From ECT2AJA-044 sp965262845 (GTDB taxonomy: Bacteria > Bacteroidota > Bacteroidia > Flavobacteriales > ECT2AJA-044): 64,000 nt of DNA. The stretch lies in NCBI GenBank assembly GCA_965262845.1, contig CBDHFX010000002.1, forward strand, positions 1,488,001 to 1,552,000, written 5' to 3'. The notes under the pieces were generated by a model. That model did no database searches, was not told where the DNA came from, and saw nothing but the letters and a program-made list of their open reading frames with translations. Both the position numbers and the translations under genes were made by a program. Below are positions 8,919-15,316 of this stretch, one piece after another. How positions within the stretch are numbered: the stretch's first letter is position 1; every line of letters begins with the position of its first letter.

Positions 8919-9161
8919 GTTTTATTCGCTCATTTTTCTTCTTGTCATGAATGCAAAACTACAGAGTTAGCTCTGTAGTTAATAAGCTATAAAACATTGT
9001 ACTTCAACGCTTAACTCATATACACCTGCCTACATCTATGAGATGGATCCGGTCATCAGAAGGATGGAAGAACAAAACCTTGTGAAGGTTATACCTATGC
9101 CGCATAATACAATTAAAAAATCACTATCTTTGATCTATGAGGTGTGGAGCATCTTATAGAG
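8919..9161 (+). repeat. Cassette-associated repeat, copy A
   Basis: First of five related sequences in the block. It contains a palindrome at 8957-8980 (10-bp perfect stem AACTACAGAG / CTCTGTAGTT, loop TTAG), a ~140-bp spacer shared with copies B and C, and a distal promoter box followed by ATGAGGTGTGGAGCATCTTAT. The upstream flank (TTTTATTCGCTCATTTTT) is shared with copy E. In this copy a 38-codon frame (ATG at 9044) is open across the spacer; it is broken in B and C, so it is probably decayed or incidental. Confidence 0.85.
9125..9132 (+). promoter_or_regulatory. -7 box carried by repeat copy A
   Basis: TATCTTTG, an exact TAnnTTTG match, 4 nt before the ATG of the lipoprotein gene at 9137. 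The gene start therefore lies inside the repeat and its mRNA would be leaderless or nearly so. Confidence 0.55.
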
Positions 9162-9769
9162 TTCTATTCACTATTGTATTATTACTAATCTTTATCAGTT
9201 GTCAATCTCAAAACAAGATTGGTGGTGTAGTTTATTCCAAAATGAATAGGAACCCTGTTGGTTTTGTCAATGTTGTAGTAAAATCAGGAAATACAGTTAT
9301 AAGTGGCACAAATGCCAATGAGTCAGGTCAATTTGAAATTAACTTGAAGGATACACTTGATAGCATCAAAGTCGAACTGTTTTTGATAGATTACAATTCA
9401 ACTGATACCATTTTAAAAAGACAGGATTTTAGCAAAAACATTAAACTATGGTTAGGTGGAATTAATGAAGCAGGCCTGTTATTTGATGAATCTATCGCTA
9501 AAAAGGATTTAGAAAATAAAATTGTTAAGATTTACTTTTTAGGTTTGCCCGCATACAGTTTCAAAAAGATGAATAAAATAGCTCAAGAGTATGGATTTCA
9601 ATACGAGTTTTTGGGTTGTTCAGAAGTCAGCGAGGAAAAACTAGAAAGTGTAAGAAGGTATAATGCAGTAGTCATGGATCATCTTTCTAAAACAAATTCA
9701 CCAAATTGGAAAGAAGACCTAATGAGAAAGATAAAGTATCAGCCTTCGATGGAGCAGCTGGTGGAGTAA
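9137..9769 (+). CDS. Lipoprotein with carboxypeptidase-regulatory-like domain
   Basis: 210 residues. Signal peptide with hydrophobic stretch and lipobox IFISC places the mature N-terminus at about Cys22. Residues about 28-110 look like a CarboxypepD_reg-like beta-sandwich (GGVVYSKMNRNPVGFVNVVV, then SGTNANESGQFEINL), a fold common in Bacteroidota surface proteins. The C-terminal half is a charged helical region with no family I can name (LGLPAYSFKKMNKIAQEYGF, NSPNWKEDLMRKI). Position and type fit an envelope immunity or accessory lipoprotein of the toxin cassette that follows, but this is inference. Its first codons come from the repeat. Confidence 0.72.
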   Translation: MRCGASYRVLFTIVLLLIFISCQSQNKIGGVVYSKMNRNPVGFVNVVVKSGNTVISGTNANESGQFEINLKDTLDSIKVELFLIDYNSTDTILKRQDFSKNIKLWLGGINEAGLLFDESIAKKDLENKIVKIYFLGLPAYSFKKMNKIAQEYGFQYEFLGCSEVSEEKLESVRRYNAVVMDHLSKTNSPNWKEDLMRKIKYQPSMEQLVE

Positions 9770-9931
9770 AGATTAAGTGAAACAGATACATTCCGGAAAT
9801 GACACATGTACATTTCAGTTTGTTTCTTCCCCTTTTTCATTTCACACCCTCCATTGAGGCTTTTCCCGGACAGAAAGCCAAGTCCCAAGAGGCAGTGGTA
9901 ATCGAAAAGTGGAGAGTATTACAAAACAGAA

Positions 9932-10113
9932 ATGGCATTGAAGGTGGAGACTAATATTCTTGTAGTAATGTTGCTAAATATTTTTACTTTTTCATGTAAA
10001 CATAATGATCATGAAAGATCTACGATAAAAGAAAAAAAATAAGTCAAAAACTTTTAGGGGTTGATTCTGTTTTGAATAATAAAGCTTTAGAGGATGAAGT
10101 GGAAATCTTTTAG
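9932..10113 (+). pseudogene. Frameshifted small lipoprotein
   Basis: An ATG at 9932 opens a lipoprotein-like signal peptide (MALKVETNILVVML, lipobox TFSC). The frame stops at a TAA just after a run of eight or nine A residues near 10032. One base over, the frame continues as QKLLGVDSVLNNKALEDEVE and ends at TAG 10111-10113. A lost A in the homopolymer explains both. The remaining product is too short to classify. Confidence 0.55.
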
Positions 10114-10735
10114 CTGATACTTACGATGGAAGTGATGATGTAATTACTGCTCCAGATGCTGAAGTATATGATTTCAAGGAATTGGTAAAATATACGTCAG
10201 ATAATATGTTGAATTATAACTCTTGGAACGACAACATAAAAGTGAGCTTCCTTGGTTTTGAAACAACTAATGAAATGAATGAGCTTCTTGACCAGTTAAA
10301 CTCACAATGGCCTAGACAAAATGCAATAAACTATATCCAGAATTCGGCTGCAGAGAATGCGGCAGCCTTTTCATTTAGTAAAGCATTAAGTCAATGGACA
10401 AACCCTTCTTTAGTCATTGGTGGGCTATCTGCTGGAGTAGCTGGATTTACAGCTAAATTGAATGTTTATCGTGTTTATGGAAATGGAGCTAAATCAGGAG
10501 GGTTTTATTGGATTACCGTTAATTCAAATACAGTGATAATTATAGGAATGCGGCAGGACTTCCAAACGTAAATTCAGGACGTTTTGTAATACAAGGGAAA
10601 GCAGGCTTAAATGATGTCATAAAATCTATAAATGCGCTATCACTGGATGGAAATGTTGGTGAATTACCTGAGTTGATTATCAATCGAAAGAACGTTAAGA
10701 TTAATAACGTATCAGGTGTTAATCCTAATTTTTAG
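10114..10735 (+). pseudogene. Polymorphic-toxin C-terminal region, frameshifted
   Basis: The frame runs from about 10120 through an in-frame ATG at 10182 (MVKYTSDNMLNYNSW) to a premature TAA at 10569-10571. From about 10540 the +1 frame continues as DNYRNAAGLPNVNSGRFVI and ends GVNPNF with TAG at 10733-10735, 3 nt before the next gene. One missing base near 10539 (GTGAT for GTTGAT) joins the two frames. The RNAAGLPNxNSG...GNVGELPE...VSGVNP pattern resembles C-terminal toxin domains of secreted polymorphic toxins that I cannot name securely. No N-terminal delivery domain or signal peptide is present, so this is an orphan tip. Confidence 0.62.
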
Positions 10736-10738
10736 ACA

Positions 10739-10924
10739 ATGAAGTATGAAGGAATGACAGTTAATGAACGCCTTTATTCAAGCGGACTATCTAACAAGTT
10801 TGATAAAGCAGTTGCTCGTAAGAATATCGAAAGGGTAAAGGAAATCCTGAAAGAAGTTGAATTAGCTGAATCAGCTATTTTGGATGTTCTGGAAACATTA
10901 AGACTACTGGATAAAAAAGAATAG
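10739..10924 (+). CDS. Small immunity-type protein
   Basis: 61 residues, acidic and basic helices only (MTVNERLYSSGLSNKFDKAV, then VKEILKEVELAESAILDVLE). It starts 3 nt after the broken toxin frame and is followed at once by a strong terminator. Small helical proteins of this kind directly downstream of a toxin tip are typical cognate immunity proteins; that role here is inferred from position. Intact, unlike its toxin. Confidence 0.68.
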   Translation: MKYEGMTVNERLYSSGLSNKFDKAVARKNIERVKEILKEVELAESAILDVLETLRLLDKKE

Positions 10925-10935
10925 GTTATTTTAAC

Positions 10936-10965
10936 AAAGCCTTACTTCGGTGGGGCTTTTCTTTT
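10936..10965 (+). terminator. Intrinsic terminator with TTCG tetraloop
   Basis: A 10-bp stem (10936-10945 with 10050-series partner 10950-10959, two G-U pairs) closes a TTCG loop and runs into a TTTTCTTTT tract. It ends the immunity gene transcript. Confidence 0.85.
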
Positions 10966-11053
10966 ATCCAGCCAGTTCCTGAACTTCTACGTTTGGTAAT
11001 AAAAGCATCTAAAAAAGGAAAAGAAAGAACAGGCTCTCTGAACTCCAAGAGCA

Positions 11054-11364
11054 AAAAAACGGCCCCCAAAGCGGTGCCAGAACGCAAGCTATCCGGAAAA
11101 TAAAAAGGCGTCTTCACCTACTTCCCCCCTTTCGCCATAAATGCAAAACTACAGAGTTAGCTCTGTAGCTAGCTCTGTAGTTAATAATGTATAAAACATT
11201 GTTTTTCAATGCTTAAATCATATACATCTGCCTATATATATGAGATGGTCCCGATCATAAGGAGGTCGGAAGCATAGAACCTTGTGAACGCTATACCTAC
11301 TACCACATGATACAATTAAAAAATCACTATTTTTGATTCATGAGATGGGGAGTATCTCATAGAG
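11054..11364 (+). repeat. Cassette-associated repeat, copy B
   Basis: Longest copy. An ~85-bp 5' module shared only with copy C (beginning AAAAAACGGCCCCC and ending TTTCGCCATAAATG) precedes the palindrome at 11147-11182. The palindrome is asymmetric: one AACTACAGAG arm on the left and two CTCTGTAG units on the right, intermediate between copies A/C and copy E. The spacer and distal promoter match copies A and C. The 5' module contains a frame ending PERKLSGK before a stop, similar to the C-terminus encoded in copy C. Confidence 0.85.
11328..11335 (+). promoter_or_regulatory. -7 box carried by repeat copy B
   Basis: TATTTTTG, exact TAnnTTTG, 4 nt before the ATG at 11340. Confidence 0.55.
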
Positions 11365-11432
11365 CCTATAGGAAAATTCTGTTACGTACAAATCACGATA
11401 CTACACCCGTTTATGCTAAAGATAACTCATAA
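11340..11432 (+). CDS. Possible 30-residue leader ORF of repeat copy B
   Basis: Starts at the repeat-encoded ATG (MRWGVSHR), the same position used by the lipoprotein gene after copy A, and ends 5 nt before the next ATG at 11438. Copy C encodes MRWGVSHK followed by a stop. It may be a translated leader, a remnant of a displaced gene start, or noise. Confidence 0.25.
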   Translation: MRWGVSHRAYRKILLRTNHDTTPVYAKDNS

Positions 11433-11437
11433 AAGTC

Positions 11438-11734
11438 ATGAGGAAGTATAAATACGTGTTATCTGCATTGGAATTATTATTGTTCTTGTTTTCTTTTTGG
11501 TTTTTTCTTCTGAAGGATGTAAGAGAAAATCGTCTTATGAAAGAAGGGAACAAGATTGTGGAAAAAGTAGAAGCATTTAAGGAGGAGCATAACAGACTAC
11601 CAAACTCATTAGTAGAGATTCGTCTTGAAGAAATGGACGGATCAGACGTGTTATATTATGATAAAAGAGACCATTTGAATTATATAGTTTCGTTTGAAAC
11701 AGCACTTCTTAGTAGTATGAGTAACACAACATAA
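11438..11734 (+). CDS. Small single-TM protein, immunity-like
   Basis: 98 residues. One N-terminal membrane segment (ALELLLFLFSFWFFLL) is followed by a helical domain (GNKIVEKVEAFKEEHNRLPNSL) and the segment VLYYDKRDHLNYIVSFETAL. The LPNSLxEIxLEE and LNYIV pattern recurs in short membrane-anchored proteins of Bacteroidota that I believe accompany polymorphic toxins, but I cannot give a family name. The C-terminus (SSMSNTT) looks abrupt and may reflect truncation. The gap to the next ATG is 6 nt, so the two are co-transcribed from the repeat B promoter. Confidence 0.65.
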   Translation: MRKYKYVLSALELLLFLFSFWFFLLKDVRENRLMKEGNKIVEKVEAFKEEHNRLPNSLVEIRLEEMDGSDVLYYDKRDHLNYIVSFETALLSSMSNTT

Positions 11735-11740
11735 TTATCA

Positions 11741-12166
11741 ATGAAGATGGGACCTATAAGTAATTTGCTTGTATTCTCAATAATTTTAAGTAGTTGTTTT
11801 GTCGATAACGAGAAAAGCGAGCTTATACAATTTAATAAAAGTAAAGAGAAAATGCCTTCTATTCAACGAATTAACGAATGGCAGAAAGATAGCATAGGCT
11901 GCTTAGGGCATAGAACTTTGATTCTTGCACAAGAAATGGTTGAAGAACACAAACTACTGGGTAAGACAAAAGAAGAATTTATCAAGTATTTTGGAAAGTC
12001 AAATAGTGTAACTCGAAAGGAGCAACACACCTTTCTAGACTATTATACAGAAGTACGTTGTAATGATAATGGAACTATTGATCAAGAGGCAGATAAGTGT
12101 TGGATACAATTTGTTTTTAAAAAAAACAGGTTGGAGAAAATACCAGAAGTCTTTGCCTGTGAATAA
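11741..12166 (+). CDS. Small lipoprotein, BamE/SmpA-like
   Basis: 141 residues with a lipobox (ILSSC). The middle segment LLGKTKEEFIKYFGKSN resembles the helix-turn of BamE/SmpA-like folds, followed by beta-strand-rich sequence with two cysteines (VRCNDNG, DKCWIQFVF). Such lipoproteins occur as orphan immunity candidates in toxin loci; function unproven. It lies 6 nt after the membrane protein gene and its stop is 4 nt before the MITE-like element. Confidence 0.65.
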   Translation: MKMGPISNLLVFSIILSSCFVDNEKSELIQFNKSKEKMPSIQRINEWQKDSIGCLGHRTLILAQEMVEEHKLLGKTKEEFIKYFGKSNSVTRKEQHTFLDYYTEVRCNDNGTIDQEADKCWIQFVFKKNRLEKIPEVFACE

Positions 12167-12170
12167 TATA

Positions 12171-12363
12171 AGAACCCTTTGAATAAGGCTCTATTACACC
12201 CACATTTTTTCTTGATTTGAAGAAAATTATTTTTTGAGCATGACATTTCCTCATTTTTTAAGCCCATTCCGCTTATTTTCTGCGCTTTTTTGACTTTTTT
12301 GGACAATTGAGAACCGTTTTTACTTATGGGGCTATAATTTTGTTCCCTTATTCAAAGGGTTCT
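12171..12363. mobile_element. MITE-like element, 193 bp
   Basis: Perfect 18-bp terminal inverted repeats, AGAACCCTTTGAATAAGG at 12171-12188 and its complement at 12346-12363, flanked by ATA on both sides (12168-12170 and 12364-12366), which looks like a 3-bp target duplication. The inside is AT-rich and non-coding. No transposase with matching ends is in the window. Inserted just after the stop of the lipoprotein gene. Confidence 0.7.
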
Positions 12364-12398
12364 ATAATTGAAGCCTTTACCAAAAATGTCGAAATCAA

Positions 12399-12434
12399 TA
12401 TTTTTAACCGTTCCTGTTTTAGGGGAAGCCTTCA
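12399..12434. mobile_element. Isolated right-end fragment of the IS3-family element
   Basis: 36 bp identical to the right end of the intact IS (20153-20188), ending AGGGGAAGCCTTCA. Sequence to its left bears no similarity to the IS interior. It is either a remnant of an excised or deleted copy or a recombination scar. It marks the point where base composition shifts into the RHS gene. Confidence 0.75.
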
Positions 12435-12493
12435 GATTGGCTGGTGTCCTTAAAGAAGGAACGCGCGAAATATGAAAATTCGTCGATAAGAAG

Positions 12494-12501
12494 TACATTT
12501 G
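12494..12501 (+). promoter_or_regulatory. -7 box of the RHS tip gene
   Basis: TACATTTG, exact TAnnTTTG, 12 nt before the ATG at 12514. It decides for ATG 12514 over the upstream TTG at 12499, which overlaps the box. Confidence 0.55.
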
Positions 12502-12513
12502 ATAACCAATAAC

Positions 12514-13488
12514 ATGAAAAAGCTGTCTGTTTTATGCGTCTTTTGCTCTTTCAGCCTAAGCGGCTGGACACAGACCAACCCCTATGAAGGGTTGGGAGAG
12601 CAAGGTGAAAAGCTCGGAAGCACTATTTTAACCTTGAGTAACGGGAGGTACAACGAGTTTTTCGATGCCGATACCATCGTCCGGATCGGAACGATCCTCT
12701 ACCATGTCGTTACCCAAAAGGTTGTCGGGTTTGTGGATCATGATGTCGCTTACTCCGAGAATAGTCTAAAGCCGGAAATCGTTAGCATGTGGCTCAGCCC
12801 CGATCCTCTGGCGAGAAAGTTCCCAGAGGTATCTCCCTATAATTTTGTGAAGAACAACCCGCTTAGGTATGTAGACCCAGATGGGAGATTTCCGATAGAT
12901 ATTCATATTAGAAGTTTTGCACCGTACAAATTATTTGGCGGTGTTAGGCTATTGGCATGGCACGGTGATAATAGAGGGTTTAGTAACTTGTTGAGTGCTT
13001 CTTCAAGAATAGGACAAGTTTCCTCTTATGAGACAACCACCCGTTCTGGGTTGACTAAAGCTTATGGCAATATTTCTTCAAGCACATATGGAGCATTTGC
13101 TTACTCAGAAGCGTATGTAAATGGTGGTCAAAATGCTCCTATTGAAAATGGCAACATCAATACACACTTATATGGGAATAATGATGCTCTTTTCGTAACA
13201 CCTATGGGTATGCCCTTGGACGGTGGACCATCGTGGGACATTGATGTTCATTCTAATTTGGATATTAATGTTACTAACGGCGAAAATGGAAATCAGATTT
13301 TAAGTATTGTAGGTGCTATTAGTGGAGACCAATTCCCTAATGCCGAAGGTTTTGTTAATGACGCAGATGGTAATTCCATTTTTCTTGGAGCTTTTGCCAC
13401 TAAATCGAGACCTGATATAGGCCCTTTTGTAACCTTAATGGGAGACAAGAACAAGCAAATGTTCAATGTCAATATTTCTTCAAGTTAA
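12514..13488 (+). CDS. Mini-RHS protein: signal peptide, RHS-associated core end and toxin tip
   Basis: 324 residues. A signal peptide (MKKLSVLCVFCSFSLSGWTQ) is joined to only ~80 residues before the RHS core terminus, MWLSPDPLARKFPEVSPYNF then NPLRYVDPDGR at about residues 88-123. No YD repeats are present; normal RHS proteins carry over a thousand residues there. The C-terminal ~200 residues are a variable tip of unknown fold (DGGPSWDIDVHSNLDINV, GDQFPNAEGFVNDADGNSIF, GPFVTLMGDKNKQM). The TAA at 13486-13488 looks premature: the +1 frame continues VNQDGIFQGVMQGDKLISI and ends at TAA 13571-13573, directly before the next gene. The 5' part up to the YVDPDGR codons is GC-richer than the tip. 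Confidence 0.75.
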   Translation: MKKLSVLCVFCSFSLSGWTQTNPYEGLGEQGEKLGSTILTLSNGRYNEFFDADTIVRIGTILYHVVTQKVVGFVDHDVAYSENSLKPEIVSMWLSPDPLARKFPEVSPYNFVKNNPLRYVDPDGRFPIDIHIRSFAPYKLFGGVRLLAWHGDNRGFSNLLSASSRIGQVSSYETTTRSGLTKAYGNISSSTYGAFAYSEAYVNGGQNAPIENGNINTHLYGNNDALFVTPMGMPLDGGPSWDIDVHSNLDINVTNGENGNQILSIVGAISGDQFPNAEGFVNDADGNSIFLGAFATKSRPDIGPFVTLMGDKNKQMFNVNISSS

Positions 13489-13581
13489 TCAAGACGGTAT
13501 CTTTCAAGGTGTAATGCAGGGAGATAAACTAATTTCAATTGATGATTGGAACAAACAATTCAATAATGACTAAATCCACAA

Positions 13582-14004
13582 ATGAATATAGATAAAATAG
13601 AATTTTCGTTGATTTTAACGGTAATATTGATTTTGTCGGCATTTATGCCTATATTTCATATTTTGATTTTATACTTAAATGCGGCATTGCTATACATATT
13701 CGGAGACAGTTGGAATGCTCATATCTGGATAAATTTAATATTATCAATTATAGGGTTGACATTATTTTATAGAAATAAAAAACAAGCAAAATCGATAATA
13801 GCTGGAATACTAACTTTAATTTTTCTCTTACCCTTTTTTATGTATTCCCTTGCAGATAATTATTCAGAAGATACACCATATCTTTCACATCCATTAATAA
13901 GTGGATCATTAACAGGATTGGTGATTATGACTGTTGAGTATTTCAAACCGGTAGCGAAAAAACGGCCCCCAATGGTGTCAGAACGCAAGCCGTCCGGAGA
14001 ATAA
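13582..14004 (+). CDS. Multi-pass membrane protein, candidate immunity protein of the RHS tip
   Basis: 140 residues with four hydrophobic segments (ILTVILILSAFMPIFHILIL, WINLILSIIGLTLFY, IIAGILTLIFLLPFFMYSLA, LISGSLTGLVIMTVEYF). It starts 8 nt after the natural end of the RHS tip frame, the canonical place for an immunity gene; membrane immunity proteins usually protect against membrane- or periplasm-acting toxins. The last ~16 codons (KKRPPMVSERKPSGE) are encoded by the 5' module of repeat copy C, so the true C-terminus may have been replaced by repeat insertion. Specific function not recognised. Confidence 0.65.
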   Translation: MNIDKIEFSLILTVILILSAFMPIFHILILYLNAALLYIFGDSWNAHIWINLILSIIGLTLFYRNKKQAKSIIAGILTLIFLLPFFMYSLADNYSEDTPYLSHPLISGSLTGLVIMTVEYFKPVAKKRPPMVSERKPSGE

Positions 14005-14255
14005 ACAGGCCTTTTCATCTACTTACTCCCCTTTCGCCATAAATGTAAAACTACAGCGTTAGCTCTGTAGTTAATAATGTATAAAACATTGTTTTTCAAT
14101 GCTTAACTCATATAAATCTGCCGATATCTATGAGATGAATCCGATCATCAGGAGGTCGAAAAAACAAAACCTTGTGAACGCTAACACCTATGCTGTATGG
14201 TACAACTAAAAAACAACTATTTTTGATTCATGAGATGGGGAGTATCCCACAAAAG
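13957..14255 (+). repeat. Cassette-associated repeat, copy C
   Basis: Shares the ~85-bp 5' module with copy B and overlaps the end of the membrane-protein gene. Palindrome at 14049-14072, one mismatch (AACTACAGCG against CTCTGTAGTT, loop TTAG). The spacer is close to copies A and B. The distal ATGAGATGGGGAGTATC is followed by a stop after eight codons. Confidence 0.85.
14218..14225 (+). promoter_or_regulatory. -7 box carried by repeat copy C
   Basis: TATTTTTG, exact TAnnTTTG, 41 nt before the lipoprotein ATG at 14267. Confidence 0.55.
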
Positions 14256-14266
14256 CGTGTAAAAGA

Positions 14267-14641
14267 ATGAAGTTTAAGCAATTGGTAATCGTAATATTAT
14301 TTGCAATTCCACTATCCGGTTGTTTTGATAGTTCTACAACATTAATTGATGGATATCGAATTTATCCGCAAGATGAATTTGGAGATGGTCATTACTTAAT
14401 ATGCAAGCTTGGCTGTGAAGGAGATCCCAAAATACAGGATATTGCTTCTGTTAAATGGAATGATCGCTTTATATTTGTTAGAAAAAAAGATGATCAGAAG
14501 CCTTGGTATGTAATCAAAGCCAAAGTTGAAAAGCTAAAATGCTGTAACGGAGATATTTTGACAGGCCCTTTATCAGAGCAAGAGCTTAAAAATTATCTTG
14601 AAGGTAAAAATGTAGGTAAATTGAAAGAAAAAATCTTTTGA
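14267..14641 (+). CDS. Small lipoprotein of unknown function
   Basis: 124 residues. Lipobox PLSGC gives a mature N-terminus at about Cys19. Mature part: TLIDGYRIYPQDEFGDGHYL, then DIASVKWNDRFIFVRKK and WYVIKAKVEK, ending in a charged helix (LSEQELKNYLEG). The small beta-rich lipoprotein type is common among orphan immunity genes in Bacteroidota; no named family recognised. It forms a one-gene cassette between repeat copies C and D. Confidence 0.68.
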   Translation: MKFKQLVIVILFAIPLSGCFDSSTTLIDGYRIYPQDEFGDGHYLICKLGCEGDPKIQDIASVKWNDRFIFVRKKDDQKPWYVIKAKVEKLKCCNGDILTGPLSEQELKNYLEGKNVGKLKEKIF

Positions 14642-14691
14642 ATAGTGAATTAAAATTCAGATAATCGAGCTTTTCATTTTGGAAAATTCTA

Positions 14692-14769
14692 TGAACGCTA
14701 TACCTATTACCACATGATACAATTAAAAAATCACTATTTTTGATCTATGATACAGGGAATATTTCTCAG
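14692..14769 (+). repeat. Cassette-associated repeat, copy D (3' fragment)
   Basis: Only the distal ~75 bp is present, from TGAACGCTATACCTA through the promoter box. It has no palindrome or 5' module. The box TATTTTTG lies at 14735-14742. The sequence after it is degenerate relative to A-C. Confidence 0.75.
14735..14742 (+). promoter_or_regulatory. -7 box carried by repeat copy D
   Basis: TATTTTTG, exact TAnnTTTG. The next gene starts at 14901, leaving a ~150-nt leader in which nothing else was recognised. Confidence 0.45.
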
Positions 14770-14900
14770 TGTTTTTGATTTACAAGACTTTTATTCTAAC
14801 AACTTAGGGCAGCAGTTCTACGATTCAAACTTTTATCAGGAGACGTGGATTTTCTCAAGTCTTGGATAACTTCTTTCAAAAATAGATCTGAACCATCATT

Positions 14901-15230
14901 ATGAAGCGATATAAAAAAAAGTCATTTTGGGTATTTGGAGTTTTGACTGCCATGGTTTTATTTATGGTGGTTAAATGTTCGTCACATCAAAATCAGACTC
15001 AGAATAACGTCCAAAATTGTGAGAAAGTTGATATAGACATGTCCATGGAAAAAGTGATTGAAATTATGGGAGAGCCAGATAACGTAAAAACTTATCAAGG
15101 AAAGATAAACTACGCTGACATGGAAATAACCAGGTATTATTATGATGCTCCTTCAGGTTCTTCAGTAGGTGTAAATATCTTTTTCCATGCTCAGTCAAAG
15201 AAAGTAGTACACACGGAATGTAAAGACTAA
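14901..15230 (+). CDS. Small envelope protein, BamE/SmpA-like
   Basis: 109 residues. A basic N-terminus (MKRYKKKS) and membrane segment (FWVFGVLTAMVLFMVV) end in KCSSH, possibly a lipobox though the -1 residue is Lys. The mature part reads VDIDMSMEKVIEIMGEPDNV, the classic BamE-like helix and MGEPD turn, then strands with YADMEITRYYYD. The fold is shared by outer-membrane assembly lipoproteins and inhibitor lipoproteins. The last gene of the cassette array, followed by a terminator. Confidence 0.68.
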   Translation: MKRYKKKSFWVFGVLTAMVLFMVVKCSSHQNQTQNNVQNCEKVDIDMSMEKVIEIMGEPDNVKTYQGKINYADMEITRYYYDAPSGSSVGVNIFFHAQSKKVVHTECKD

Positions 15231-15257
15231 AGCAAGAAGAAATCCTTTGAATAATCG

Positions 15258-15286
15258 AAAGCCTGCCAAATCCGGGCTTTTTTTAT
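15258..15286 (+). terminator. Intrinsic terminator
   Basis: 8-bp stem AAAGCCTG / CGGGCTTT with 7-nt loop, running into TTTTATTC. It ends the transcript of the gene at 14901. Confidence 0.8.
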
Positions 15287-15316
15287 TCTACATCTTTAAA
15301 TGTGGTCTAAGGGGCT

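Noticed and set aside
10926..11117. 63-codon minus-strand frame after the immunity gene
   Set aside because: It overlaps the terminator and the repeat B module in antisense and has no protein-like features.
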